The translations under genes were made by a program, and so were the position numbers. A DNA stretch of 64,000 nt from Xanthostigma xanthostigma (lineage: Eukaryota > Arthropoda > Insecta > Raphidioptera > Raphidiidae), in contig OY754467.1 in the NCBI GenBank assembly GCA_963575645.1, forward strand, positions 33,663,108-33,727,107, given 5' to 3'. A model generated the notes under the pieces. It worked only from the letters and a program-made list of their open reading frames with translations. It searched no databases and had not been told where the DNA came from. Within the stretch, counting starts at the first letter, position 1; each line of letters starts with the position of its first letter. Of this stretch, positions 32,876 to 43,615 are shown in pieces.

Positions 32876-33530
32876 AAATACATTTTTAATATTCCACGTT
32901 TTTAAAGTGAACTAAAAAGTATAAAATAATTTCTTTAGTGACAGATTTTTAACTTGTAGGATTTGAAACAATAAACGTGAGGCGCATTATTCATTTTATC
33001 TCATAAATAGATTTTTTATTGATAACTACTCTGTACACTTCCTATAACTGTCGCATGCGCCCCACGTTTTTCGTATCAACTCATCCTACAAGTTAGAAAT
33101 CTGCCTGTAAGGGAATTATTTTATACTTTTTAGTTCGCTTTAAAAACGTGGAATAGTAAAAATTATTTTTATACTTTTTAGTAAAAAAAAACAAAAATAC
33201 ATCGTAAAAATATAAAAATATTTCATGTCGCATGGGGGATCGAACTCGCGACCTTCGCGTAATAGCATGGCGCTGTAATCAACTAGCCATAGAGTCACTG
33301 TGTGCTTTGTGCCTTACGACGGTAAACAAGTATGTATTTATTAAAATTTCCTTATTTCTTTTATTATTTTCTTCTTTATTTTAGTATTTTCTCGTATTGT
33401 CATCTAACTCTGAGTTATGTTAAAAATTTCAAGGCTCTGTCTCGTTAGGAAGTTAGTTTAAAATCAATTACAAAGTTCCGCCCGACATAGACGAAAAACA
33501 AGTTAATATAAACGTGATAAAATACAGTGA
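32876..33530 (-). repeat. Foldback + tRNA-Ile-like composite (family G), copy 1
   Basis: Foldback 32891-33155: arms CCACGTTTTTAAAGTGAACT .. and inverse, loop with GGCGCATTATTC / GCATGCGCCCCACG. Then a 70-bp AT-rich link, a minus-strand tRNA-Ile-like sequence at 33226-33300, and a tail (TTAGTATTTTCTCGTATTGT .. AGGAAGTTAGTTTAAAATCA) shared with the copy at 46886-47465. Confidence 0.75.
33226..33300 (-). pseudogene. tRNA-Ile-like pseudogene
   Basis: The minus strand reads GCTAGTTGATTACAGCGC (D arm), then an AT-rich anticodon loop region GCTATTACGCGAAGG, then GTCGCGAGTTCGATCCCC (good B box). This follows the metazoan tRNA-Ile order (.. GTTGGTTAGAGCG .. CTAATAACGCGAAGGTCGCGG ..). The acceptor stem is not preserved. 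Confidence 0.6.
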
Positions 33531-34951
33531 TAAAATAACGTGTGCGGTGAGGCGGGTAACGGCTAGTAATAAACATTATGATATTTGCTATGCATTAATG
33601 CTGAATCCATGTTCAAAGTAGAATGAGAAATCTGGCATCTGTCAATCAAAAAGTTTAAAAAACTTTCTTGATAGATTATGAAATTGTTTTCATTTTGTTT
33701 GTTTCGCGTATTTCACTTTTTATTTTAATCTCTAATTAGTATAGTGATTTTATTCAAGGAATAAGTTTTATTTGTATAACTACATCATTATTAAATATTA
33801 CGTGAATGAAATAAACTTTTGAAAAGAAAGTTTTTCTTTATATTTAATCTGTCAGAACAACGTAATGGAATTATTAACGCCGGCATCGTTACGCTTGATA
33901 ACAATCAACGCGAGTCTAATAAATTCAAAATCCCCTTTTAAAAAGTAAAATTAATTCATTAGCAGAACTCGGGCTTCATTTAATACACGAGGCTGCCGCG
34001 ATTCCTTTTGTTTATTTCTCTCCTTGTAGTCCGACGACATTCGCGGCTGATTTAACCAGCTTGAATTAACACGACGCGTTTCACCAAAGCAGATACAAAA
34101 ATACACTTTTTTTCACTTTACTTTAAATACACTATACAGGTGATCCATTTTAATCTTACCAGGCAGATATTTAAAAAGATTGGGGTTAAAAAAAAAGTTA
34201 AAGTTGTACGGTTGTTTGTGGGACATCGTTCGGCGGCACAATCATCCCCTTTATCCCCAACCCTCCTCGGGGGTGGGGATAAGTCGAATTTTTTAAATGA
34301 TGCATTTCCGACCCCCAAGTGATAGAGGATAAATCATTCCAAATTCGTCATAGTTTCTTCTGCCGAGAGGAATTCGAACAATTACCGGTCAATTAAAAAT
34401 AAATCGGACCCGGCTATATTTTGAATGTATTTTATTAATAAAAAATTGAAAATTCAATATAAAGAAAAATTATACTGGAAACACGAACTGAGTCAAATAT
34501 ATTTTGTGTTTGCATGGTTTATTTTTTTTAACACGCAAAGTCTTGGCAAATTGTATTCGCAAATATCGTCCAATCAATACTTCCACGAAAACGGGTGCAT
34601 TCTATCTAATAAATAAACACAATATCGACGCATTGTTGACATTAGACTGTACGTCACTGTGCCAGTTATTTCTCCCTTACGCGTAGCAACCAGCTAACAG
34701 TTAATCAAAGTCCTCGTTTGTTAGCTTAAAATTCGACGTATTTGCAGATTCTGTTTATGAAATGTAAATAAAAATATTTTTATTGTAAACAGTTTGTTCA
34801 ACTGCCGTTTAAAGTTAACGTTGCTGTTTAACGCGGTAATAATATTTTATAGTTAACAAATATAAGTGTAGTCAGATCGAGTTTTATCTAAATAATCCTT
34901 GATGGGATCTTTTCAGTGCCGGGAGGAAGGTTAAAGAAACAATTTTATGAT
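33531..34951. other. No gene; repeat fragments
   Basis: 33541-33592 is a family X fragment (GAGGCGGGTAACGGCTAGTA). 34135-34320 begins TACAGGTGATCCATTTTAAT, one end of a TA-type MITE, with hairpin TATCCCCAACCC / GGGGTGGGGATA. 33960-34085 is a GC-richer patch with GCCGCGATTCC .. CATTCGCGGC; function unknown. Confidence 0.45.
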
Positions 34952-35447
34952 ACAGTAGAGCCTTCGTTATAAGATCGTCTATTATCCGATTACATAAAAA
35001 GTTTTTTTTTCTTTTTGATTAATTAATAGCGTGTTAACTCTATATTAAGCGACACTCATGGGACTGTACACTTTGTGGCGTTATTGGGAGTTGTCGTAAA
35101 ACTGAGAGAAGAAATAATCCATTAATATTTTTTTACATTAATATATAAAATTTACAACTGACCGGCAAACATTCATACTTTCACAAATGACAGCTGAGCT
35201 AAACATATGAAAGATAATCTCAACAAACAAAAGAGCGAATTTCTTAGAATCTTCGGTCTACATGATGCCGACAGCAAAGCAACAAAATAACAAAGTACTG
35301 TTTATTGCTTAATGATGACGTATTGTTGTCGTTATTTAGAGTGTATCATTTGTATGAGCAACAAGGTAAACCAACTAGAGTTAAATAATTTCGACGTTTT
35401 AAGGAGTTTGTCGTTATATCGAGTGATGTTAAATGGAGTTTACATTG
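34952..35447. mobile_element. Pogo/Tigger-like remnants
   Basis: 34952 onwards has TACAGTAGAGCCTTCGTTAT and CTATTATCCGATTACA, a pogo-like terminus. 35029-35447 has inverted ends CGTGTTAACTCTATATTAAG / AAATGGAGTTTACATTG next to TA, related to 9353 and 25835. No usable coding sequence. Confidence 0.55.
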
Positions 35448-35724
35448 TATAAATAATTGCACAATCTTTATAGTTCGATAAGATTAGAGCGTACCTTTCC
35501 CAAAACATTAAAAACGATTTAAATTGGCCAACTTCAAGTTCTTAATTACTTGTTCTAAGATTTTTGTCTATGAACCAAGGATTTACATAATATGTGTGGA
35601 TTTCAACTCGATACCTCTACAGTTCGTTTAGAAATTATAAACCTCTGACGGATGGACGGCCACAATAGGGTTTCGTTAGATACTAAGGTACGGAACTCTA
35701 CAAATGAAAAAGAGACTAATAGTA

Positions 35725-36207
35725 CAGTCATTTGGTGAGAAATATAGTGGTTACCTGGAAAGTTTTCCGGGAGTTTTGAAAATTGGTAATGTTATAGATT
35801 TTAAGGTGCTCTTTCCGAATTTCTACTTTGCCACCTCGTATTTTTGCCGCTCGCGCCACCATATTGGAAAAATGGCGCCTAAAAGCAGTTTTTTGACAAT
35901 ATCTTTTTTCCGACTCATTTTACGATAAAAACAGTTATATACGAAATGAAACTAGAGACAATTGCCTACAATTCATGTATCTACCTTTTTTTTCATAAAG
36001 TGAATAGTTTTGGCGTACGAGCGCCGCAAAGTGTACTGCAACGCGCGCTTTGGTCATTACTCATTATTCATGCAACCTCTCTCATTTAATTTCAACTCAT
36101 TATATTTGTGAGTTATAAAATTAATGTAAATCTAAGCTCAAAATATATAAAATCACCAATTTTCAAAACTCCCGGAAAACTTTCCAGGTGAAACTACCAA
36201 ATGACTG
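35725..36207. mobile_element. TA-flanked MITE with 45-bp imperfect TIRs
   Basis: TA at 35723-35724 and 36208-36209. Ends CAGTCATTTGGTGAGAAATA (left) and inverse of CAGTCATTTGGTAGTTTCAC (right); both continue CCTGGAAAGTTTTCCGGGAG then TTTTGAAAATTGGT. The 74-codon plus frame over it reads through TIR sequence and is not a gene. Confidence 0.8.
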
Positions 36208-36892
36208 TATTATAACTGCACCAGACGTATTTAGAAAGATTAACAATAAGTTGTGACAGAATGTATCCGATACAAGAATCCGTAATAATAGAAGCTGAAG
36301 AATGCCTTCGGCGCAGCCATAACAGAACGACATTGACGTTGAAAGAAAAACAGGAAAGATGATAAGAAAATTCCATTAAAATCGCGAGATAAAAAACGAT
36401 ATTTATAAGCGTCTGTTCTTGCGTATAATTTTTCAGAAGCGTGTGTCAATTTCTCAATTTTCCGACAACAGATCGACGTGCTTCTGTAAAAATACTTCTG
36501 AATAAATAAGTTTGCCAACAAATGCCTGACTGAAAGTCGAGTGAGGGTGTGAAAAGGATAAATGTAGGGGAAATATGTCAAATCATTTTTCGTTAATAAA
36601 GCCAGAAGAGTAAACGAGTAATGTTTATTGTGAGCTTTCGGGAACTGTAAATTTTTGTTTTAATTAGGAGTATACTGGATTTATCTGTCTAAAATGACAA
36701 AGGAACATTGTAACACAGACAAATGACGTCACAACTTGTTCGATAGGGGGCCAATTTTTAGTTAAGTTTTTTATTTATTGATATTTTTGAAAACGAAAAA
36801 ATATGATTAAACTATTTTTCCCCATTAATCTGTTTCAGTAATTAGTGAAAAAAGGAACAATACCCATTTGACGCTGAGAGAAATGAAAAAAC
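36208..36892. other. No gene recognised
   Basis: Two overlapping minus frames (60 and 113 codons, 36194-36581) have no recognisable domain. No repeat ends seen. Confidence 0.35.
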
Positions 36893-37230
36893 GAAATTCC
36901 CACCAATTGGGTGACGGGACCATTCCAACTTCAATATGTTGACATTTGATATAGTATAATAAAGAAAATAAAATTTCTGATATCGCATGAGGTGACGCGG
37001 GTAATGGATAGTATTCAATATGATATTTGCTATTCATTACAATGGTTACCATGGTTTTCCGTATGATGTAAAAATTAATCAAAGCATGCTTAACTACTAC
37101 TAACTAGTTTATTTTTGACAGATCTACAAAACAAAATAACAGCTGATTTTTTTTTATTTTCACAATATTTCCGAAACTATAAAGTTTAGAAAAAAAATTA
37201 TCGAAACTTTCTTGAAAAAATAAATAGAAT

Positions 37231-37525
37231 TTTTTTTATGAGGCTTCGGCAGCAAGGCCATAAGGTATAAAATAGGTTGCAGTAAATAACGAGGTTCAAT
37301 CGGTGCTTAGATTTTGTTATAAAGTTCAGTATTTTTTAGGAACTGGAATAATTTTTCAATATTTTCTCTGTTGTCGCTGAGGATGTCTTGAAGTTGAGCG
37401 GGGAGTTGTAGTTTATGGTGGGCATATGCTTGACATTTGGTGAGGATATGATGAACGGTATTGCATGTTGGGAAGATGTCCGGATCAGTTCTTCTGAACA
37501 GGTGGCTATGTGCTAATAAGGTGTG
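37231..37525 (-). mobile_element. 5'-truncated non-LTR retrotransposon (Jockey/CR1-like) with TSD
   Basis: Flanked by the 11-bp direct repeat ATAAATAGAAT (37220-37230, 37526-37536). The coding part runs from 37525 down to the stop at 37307; the 3' UTR is short and ends in a T run on the plus strand (= poly-A). The reading frame covers only the last ~70 residues of ORF2. Confidence 0.85.
37307..37525 (-). pseudogene. LINE ORF2 C-terminal fragment
   Basis: Peptide order: HTLLAHSHLFRR, then a zinc-knuckle-like stretch with degraded cysteines (C..VHHILTKC..AHH), then EKLFQFLKNTELYNKI and stop. This is the conserved C-terminal 'GHT..THSHL .. C..HLL..C..Y .. L.FL..T.LYN.I' of Jockey/CR1-type ORF2 proteins. 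The RT and endonuclease domains are absent by 5' truncation. Confidence 0.75.
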
Positions 37526-37860
37526 ATAAATAGAATAATAAGCCGTTTTGAAAAGTATACCATTATTATATAAAAAAAAAAACACCGGTATAGCTCATAT
37601 CTCTAGCGCATGCGCTGAGTTTCCCGAAAAAACAATAGGGCTCCTTATATTGGCGTACCAAACATCCTCTCAAATTTGGTTTCAATCTGCTCATCCGTTT
37701 GACATGTATCGTGCTCACAGACTAACAGACTAACAAACAGACGCACCGAGTATTTCCAAAAATATGTTTTTTTTGGATTTGGGGGGCCTCAAAACGAAAA
37801 GATATTGTAAAATTTTGAAAAAATGATTATTTAACCTAAACTAATACCATTCAAATAAAT

Positions 37861-38760
37861 AAAATTGTCGACCAATTTTTGTCAGACTATACAGGGTGAG
37901 GCACATAAAGTGTTACAGAGCAATAGCACTCAAACTATTGATCATATGCAAAAATGTTTCAGACAAAAGTTTTAGTGTTCGAGAAGGCTGGACCACCCTA
38001 TTTTTTATCGGTAGTGGCACTGAAGTTACGTCATGGTCAACTTCACTTTTTTAAACGGAACCATTTATTTTTTTTTTCAATAACATTATTATCGATTTTA
38101 AGACGAATTCAGCAACCAACAACACAAGGTCACTCTAATCACGCAAAATCGTAGTCGAAAAATCTAAACATATCGGAATATTCACATTTAAAGGATCCAC
38201 TAACCTTGGCTTGGGTCTACTTACGGAAGATGCTCGAAATGATGACCCTCGACTTGTAAGCACTTGTTAATTCGCTTATGAAAAGACAAAAAAAAATGAA
38301 AAACAGCGTTCAAACAAGTGTTTACATCTTCTATCTATTTGGAATATTCTGAATATTGACAGAATATTCTAAAAATGAATATTATGATTTTTTTCTAAAT
38401 AAATAAAAATAAAATAATTTGAATGACCTTGTGTTGTAGGTTGCTGAATTCGTCTTAAGATCGCTAATAATATCATCGAAAAAAAAATACATGGTTTTGT
38501 TTAAAAAAGAGGAGTTGACCTTGACGTAGGTTCAGCGTCTCCACCGATAAAAAAATAGGGTCGTCCAGTATGACGGCCTTCTCGAACACTAAAACTTTTA
38601 TCTGAAACATTTTTGGATATGATCAATAGTTTGAGTGCTATTGCTCTGTAACACTTTATGTACCTCACCCTGTATATTGACAATAAAAAATAAAATTATA
38701 AATCAATATTACAAAAGATGACGTTTCGATCTGGATTTGGATCTTCTTCAGATTTCAGAA
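37861..38760 (-). repeat. HHL repeat, split by MITE
   Basis: Left part AAAATTGTCGACCAATTTTT before 37890; right part from 38673, with minus-strand core CTGAAGAAGATCC .. AGATCGAAACG (stem has one C-A mismatch). Interrupted by the foldback MITE at 37892-38672. Confidence 0.7.
37892..38672. mobile_element. CAGGGTGAGGCAC foldback MITE
   Basis: TA at 37890-37891 and 38673-38674. Arms of about 260 bp pair with many small changes (CAGGGTGAGGCACATAAAGT; GCACTCAAACTATTGATCAT; GACGAATTCAGCAACCAACA), with a loop of about 250 bp. The 66-codon and 60-codon frames on opposite strands are the same arm sequence. Confidence 0.85.
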
Positions 38761-39518
38761 ATAAAACTAAATTGATGCAAATTTGCACATTATAAAAAGA
38801 CAACATTTTAAAGGTAAATGTTAATCCGTGTCACCTTTACCCGTATCATTCTTGCAGGTACACCGAATGAACCTTTTTCGCACATCGCTGATTATTCGTA
38901 TACCCATTGCACACCGCCGTGTCAGTTCCGTTTCCTTCTCAACACACGGTACACGTAGTTAACGAGAAACAGAGACAGAAAAGAAATGCCACACACACAC
39001 ACACACACACCCCTGCTGCATCGGGTATCCTACCTGACCCATAGAAATTGAAGAGTGAGCGAGTTCCACTCACGGTAATTCAGCACGATACAGTTCGAAG
39101 AAGTTCAAACGAACTTGTATACCGATCCTTCGTTCGAAACGACACCTATTGCGGATCGACCATGTGCGCTATCCAAAGTAACTCGACGGAGGCGATAACA
39201 CGTCAGTCTGAACGGAAGCAAACTCATAACGAAACGATAAATCATACCATTTCTTATGACAAGATAATTTTTGTTTTAAACTTGTATCTATGCGGGAATA
39301 CAGTCTGTAGTAAAAGTATTCTTTGGCGAATAATAATCAAAAACTATTTGAATAGCTAGAACATTTTTAGCGGAAGCGACGACCGTAGAAAACGGTTCAG
39401 ATTTTATAGAGGAATTCTGGCCCGGTACGGCTTCGCCCGAAATTGTAGATTGCCACCGTTTTTTCATCGATATACGTCGCAAAATTGGTCTCTACGAAAT
39501 AGCATATTACACCACAAG
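38761..39518. other. No gene recognised; GC-richer patch with CA repeat
   Basis: 38990-39010 is a CA microsatellite of about ten units. 38840-39250 is GC-richer, with a 103-codon plus frame from 39048 lacking any domain, signal peptide or splice evidence. Confidence 0.4.
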
Positions 39519-39900
39519 GGCCGAAAGATTAATATCTTGCACTGTCGCCATGATGCCTGAGGTGAAGCCGAGGGTATCATAACGCGCAGTGCAAGGATAT
39601 CAAATTTTCGGCCAGTGGGATGTATACTATTTTTCTTCATACCTCGGTCGTAAGTAAGCTTATTAAATACATTAATTAATTAAAGCAGCTTTGAGGTTAT
39701 ACGTAAAAACACGAATGACTATTAGCTAAAATATAATAGGATTGCTATGAAAACGACATCTAAGTAACAGTTGATAGGATATTTTACTTTACTGCTGCCC
39801 TAACGTACGTACTTCCTACATCAGTGCGTGCGTAATCCCACCAATGTCTAAAAATTGATGCCGAAAGTATGTACGTACTTTCAATCGAGGTATGAAGAAA
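39519..39900 (-). mobile_element. CCACAAGGGCCGAAAG hairpin element plus MITE F copy 2
   Basis: 39519-39630 is a hairpin (CACAAGGGCCGAAAGATTAA .. CAAATTTTCGGCCAGTGGGA). 39632-39900 is family F in inverse orientation to 16334 (TTTCTTCATACCTCGGTCG .. AATCGAGGTATGAAGAAA). The same adjacent pair occurs at 53938-54350, so the two parts travel together. Confidence 0.7.
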
Positions 39901-39929
39901 ATTATATTGTAATTCAAGCTAGGAAATCT

Positions 39930-40470
39930 TTTTTAGGTTTCCGTACCCGAAGGTTGCCCAACGGTTTTAAACCTCCGCTGTCTGTCGGCAGGCAGAGAGT
40001 TGAAATTTTCAGAGTGTGTATTTCTATTGCCGCTATAACAACAAAATAATGAAATTCTATACTATACATATACAAATAGCAACAACGTGCTACGCACGTA
40101 TTCAGTAACAATTCTAATACAAAACAAGCGTCCGCTAACGGTGCGTTTATACAGCAGTATACTCGAACATTTATTAAAATACAATTATGAGAACTCTCGC
40201 ATACCACACGGTACGACCGCTAGGCTATCAGATATATAGTCACGGTATACAGTAGGTACAGTTCGGGTATAGTCCATCTGAACTTATTGCAGTTATGCAC
40301 TTAGTTGATAAACTGATCGCGACCTATGTCGATGTATGGGAACAACAGTTTTCCAACGGAAAAGCGGGAAAAATCTTCAAAACTCGAGTCCTGGGATGGC
40401 CGCACTGTTTACATACCTACAAGTTTGTACGATACACTCGGTGCGCGAGTCCGACTCGCACTGGATTGTT
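39930..40470 (+). repeat. GGTTTCCGTACCC dispersed repeat
   Basis: Begins TAGGTTTCCGTACCCGAAGG and ends near the palindromic GTGCGCGAGTCCGACTCGCAC-type sequence (given in pieces: GTGCGCGAGTCC, GACTCGCAC). Overlapping short frames on both strands are incidental. A lepidopteran-type dispersed repeat of unknown class. Confidence 0.5.
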
Positions 40471-40474
40471 TTTT

Positions 40475-40972
40475 GAAGTAAAACTTCTTTAGGCACGCTT
40501 GACTTGGGGAGTAAGCTGATGAATGCCTGACGAAAGCGTTGACGGAAGGTGCGTTATCAGACGAGGCGAACGGTGCGTGATCGGGCGGAGCGAACGGAAG
40601 TTGAGAGGGAGATATAGGTAAGTGAAGATAGAAAGAGAGAGAGAGAGAGTTACGTTTCGTATATTGGAAGTTGAGAGGGAGATATAAGTTAGTGAAGATA
40701 GAAAGAGAGAGAGTTGAATGACACGTACTTGGCGCCATCAGGTGGCCGAAAATATAAGCAGTACTGACAATAGAATGACACATACTTGGCGCTATCAGGA
40801 GGCCGAAAATATAAGCAGTACGCTTTACTTGCCAGGGTGACTAAAATCTTCTGTTTTCATTATCTTTATGTAAAATTCTACGTTTAAAGTGAATAAAATT
40901 GTAAGTTCATTTCATATTTTGTGAATTTTCGGGTGAATAATAACAAATTATGACAGGAAGGAGTTTTACTTC
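40475..40972. mobile_element. TIR element E, copy 1
   Basis: Starts GAAGTAAAACTTCTTT and ends AAGGAGTTTTACTTC (inverted). Contains direct repeats of GGTGGCCGAAAATATAAGCA and GAGGGAGATATA with a GA microsatellite. Holds the empty target (ACGTTTAAAGTGAATAAAAT, TTAA at 40884-40887) of the foldback inserted in copy 2 at 59238. Immediately followed by GTCGTGTGGTCTAAGGCACA, a fragment resembling a type-II tRNA A-box region. Confidence 0.75.
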
Positions 40973-41430
40973 GGTCGTGTGGTCTAAGGCACACTCGTCT
41001 TTTTTATTTAAAAGATAACTGTAAGTATAAACAAGCATACGGAATCAAATTTTGGAAATACGTTTTCTCGTCTAAGTACCTATTATACAAAATTCTGAAA
41101 AACCTAAAAACTTTTAAAAAAGATTCCATTACTTATATTAATTATATTTACTCTTTTACTACAAATTTTACTCCACCGAGTTTGCTAATTGTACAGAAAA
41201 CAGTTTTCAAACAATGTTTATTTTCATTTATTTTGTAGCGTAGTTCAACAGTTGCACCACTTGTATGTGAAAAATATTAATTACTAGGAAAACAAAAAAA
41301 TACTTCAGTTATATAAATTACAACTTTCTTTGTTGATGAATTATTACTTTCTAGTGCTTCTATAAAATTAAATGCGGTTTCATAACATAAAATAAAGATA
41401 AATAGTGAAGTGGAGTTACTTAACTTTTTA
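40973..41430. other. No gene seen
   Basis: AT-rich spacer after the tRNA-like A-box fragment at about 40974-40998. Confidence 0.4.
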
Positions 41431-41920
41431 GTGTATTTCCCAGAAGGCACTTACACTATTGGCGTCGGTGGGATGGCAGGACCTAGGTGTCGGACCAAAA
41501 TTTATCGACGTTTTATAGCCTCCTAAGAAGTTTGGCACCATTTTTTGAAATGTTTATGTATAAAAAATTTTTCGGGTCCAAAAATACCGAAAAAATTCTC
41601 GGAATCGTTTCACATTTGAAATTTAACCCTTTAGTAATTATTTAAATGTGCTGCTAAAATAAAAAAAAAATCGGCCTGACAGGACCGGATTTTATGAAAA
41701 CACAAGTTTACTGATATAGAGATTTACATACTGAAGGGTGTATATAATTTGGTACATATGTTGAATTGATCTGTAGTATTGAAATCAAATAAAAAAAAAT
41801 TGTTTTAAGGTGTGTATTAAGGGGTATTTTTTTTTTGTCCCAAAAACAAAGTTAAGTTCATACAATAGGGCACACTGCCTATAAATGCAAATACACTATA
41901 TTGTCGGCAGGGTTTGGCAC
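41431..41920 (-). mobile_element. TA-type TIR element, copy 2
   Basis: Inverse orientation relative to 4162-4830, with the same ends (TAGTGTATTTCCCAGAAGGC left; AATACACTATA right). Lacks the ~200-bp segment with the AT run present in copy 1, with direct continuity from ACATTTC to TTTTTTCGGGTCC-type sequence. Confidence 0.65.
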
Positions 41921-42139
41921 TGCGACCCGGTTTTTTTTTTTTGTAAGAGTCGTTTACTTTGTAGTGTTAATTTAAAAGTTGGCACACTAATTCAGCTTTG
42001 TGTGGTGAGCAAAGTGAAATATAGTGCTACTATGTATCAGATTTAATTCTTAGAAAAATGGTACCCAAATGTTTTTTTTGTAGTAATCTTAAAAATCAAT
42101 AATTGTATCAAAATCTTTGTCATTAATAAAATTAAACAA

Positions 42140-42275
42140 ATTAACTTGCGGGGCTGTGTCCTACTCGGCAGCGGCGCCAACACTTCTTTACAGTCTTGCC
42201 GAGTGCGCAAAGATTTTTTATATACCCGTACTCCCATCATAAAAACATTGCACTTCCACCATGTCCTAAAATATG
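42140..42275 (-). repeat. CATGGTGGAAGT repeat, fragment
   Basis: Reverse complement contains ACATGGTGGAAGTGCAATG and GATGGGAGTACGGGTATA as at 5148-5190, plus a GC-rich CTCGGCAGCGGCGCC block. Truncated. Confidence 0.5.
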
Positions 42276-42792
42276 ACCAGTTTGAGATTTTTATTTTACC
42301 ATTCCAACCCACAAGTGGAGAATGGTACTAGTTTAGGTCAAAATTCCCTTTTTAAAATTTTACAATATTTTTCGTTTTGAGGTTCCCCGAATAAAAAAAA
42401 ACACATTTTTGGAAAAACTGTGTGTTTGTTAGCTTGTTAGTCTGTGAGCACGATACAGCTCAAACGGATGAGCGGATTGAAACAAAATTTTGAGAGGAAG
42501 TTTGGTATGAAAATATGAAAAGCCCTATTGTTTTTGGCGAGAATCGGCGCATTGTTTTTTGTATAATAATGGTATACTTTTCATAATGGCTTATTATTCT
42601 ATTTATTTTTTCAAGAAAGTTTAGTTAAAATAATTTTTTTTCTAAACTTTATAGTTTTGGAAATATTTTGAAAATAAAAAAATCAGCTGTTCTTTTGTTT
42701 TGTAGATCTGTCAGAAATAAACTAGTTAAGCATGCTTTGATTAATTTTTACATGGCGTGGAACATAATATTATGTAGGTAACCATAGCAACG

Positions 42793-42960
42793 AGTAGCAA
42801 ATGTCATATCTATTGAATAAATAAAATTATCGACCAATTTTTCAGACAATATATTAACAAACAATATAAAATTAATACATTAACGTTTCGATCCGGATTT
42901 GAATCTTCTTCAGAATGGATCTAAAAATATAAAAAAATAATTAATAATTAGTTTCTATTT
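42793..42960 (-). repeat. HHL repeat copy
   Basis: Plus strand: TGAATAAATAAAATTATCGA, TTTTTCAGACAATATATTAA; minus-strand core at about 42886-42913: CTGAAGAAGATTC .. GGATCGAAACG. One stem pair is C/T-changed (GATTC vs GGATC gives a G-U). Confidence 0.7.
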
Positions 42961-43075
42961 ATTTTGAAAGCAATTCGTGATAGATTTTTTTTAAAAATAA
43001 ATATTGAAAAAATAATAACAAACAATGTTTTATTACGTATAACAAAAATATTAAGAGCACTGTGGTTTGAATCTA

Positions 43076-43280
43076 ATCAAAAAATAGAGAATAGTTACTT
43101 CTTACCACAACAAGTTTATTAGTGGATGTACATTTCGAGAGCTATGCTCTCATCTTCAGCAATACACTAAACTACACTAAACAGTTTAGTGTATTGCTGA
43201 AGATGAGAGCATAGCTCTCGAAATGTACATCCACTAATAAACTTGTTGTGGTAAGAAGTAACTATTCTCTATTTTTTGAT
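43076..43280. repeat. Perfect 98-bp-arm hairpin
   Basis: Arms 43076-43173 and 43183-43280 read identical in inverse orientation; the loop is the 9 nt ACACTAAAC. TTTTATTACGTA occurs both at 43029-43040 and 43280-43291, consistent with a 12-bp target-site duplication around an insertion that includes ~36 bp of non-palindromic DNA on the left. Each arm carries the hammerhead-like motif. Confidence 0.9.
43192..43236 (+). ncRNA. Hammerhead-like motif (with mirror copy at 43120-43164, minus strand)
   Basis: Order: helix I strand TATTG (43192-43196), CTGAAGA (43197-43203), one T, helix II GAGAGC-ATA-GCTCTC (43205-43219), GAA (43220-43222), helix III candidate ATG-TA-CAT (43223-43230), cleavage-site base C (43231), helix I strand CACTA (four of five pairs with TATTG). 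This matches the type-I hammerhead layout except for one extra base after CUGAAGA and a 2-nt loop III (or two pairs with a 4-nt loop). Activity unproven; chance resemblance is possible. Confidence 0.4.
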
Positions 43281-43615
43281 TTTATTACGTAGTCATGGAA
43301 ATAATTTGAGCACCTATAAAGAAAGAAAAATTATTAAAAACAAATTATTTCAAAATAATATTATATATATTACTTAAATTTTCCGTATCTAATTGAGCAT
43401 TGAGAGAATTTTTATTTGATTTTATATGTAACATTTCCGAAATATTTCTTTTAAAAAAATTAGTTTCATTATCTAAAATTTTTTTTGACTAATAGCCATT
43501 ACCCGCGTCACCTCACGCGATATCAGAAATTGTATTTTCTTGATTATATTGTATAAAATGTCAACATTTAGAGTTGGAGTGGCCCCGTCGCCCAATTGGC
43601 TGGAATTTTTTTATA

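Larger units (their letters stand above)
36893..37860 (-). repeat. Dispersed family X, copy 3, interrupted by a LINE
   Basis: Same landmarks as 15395-16050: CACCAATTGGGTGACGGGAC, GGTGACGCGGGTAATGGATA, then after the LINE TTGAAAAGTATACCATTATT and GGGGGGCCTCAAAACG. The typical last Helitron-like CTAGT reads ATAGT here. Confidence 0.7.
42298..43615 (+). repeat. Dispersed family X, copy 4, interrupted
   Basis: First part 42298-42806 (ACCATTCCAACCCACAAGTG .. ACGAGTAGCAAATGTCATAT), second part about 43486-43615 (ACTAATAGCCATTACCCGCG .. GTCGCCCAATTGGCTGG). Between them lie an HHL copy and the perfect hairpin at 43076. Confidence 0.7.

Noticed and set aside
39048-39359. 103-codon plus frame after a CA repeat
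   Set aside because: No domain or splice support; composition of the second half is AT-rich repeat-like.
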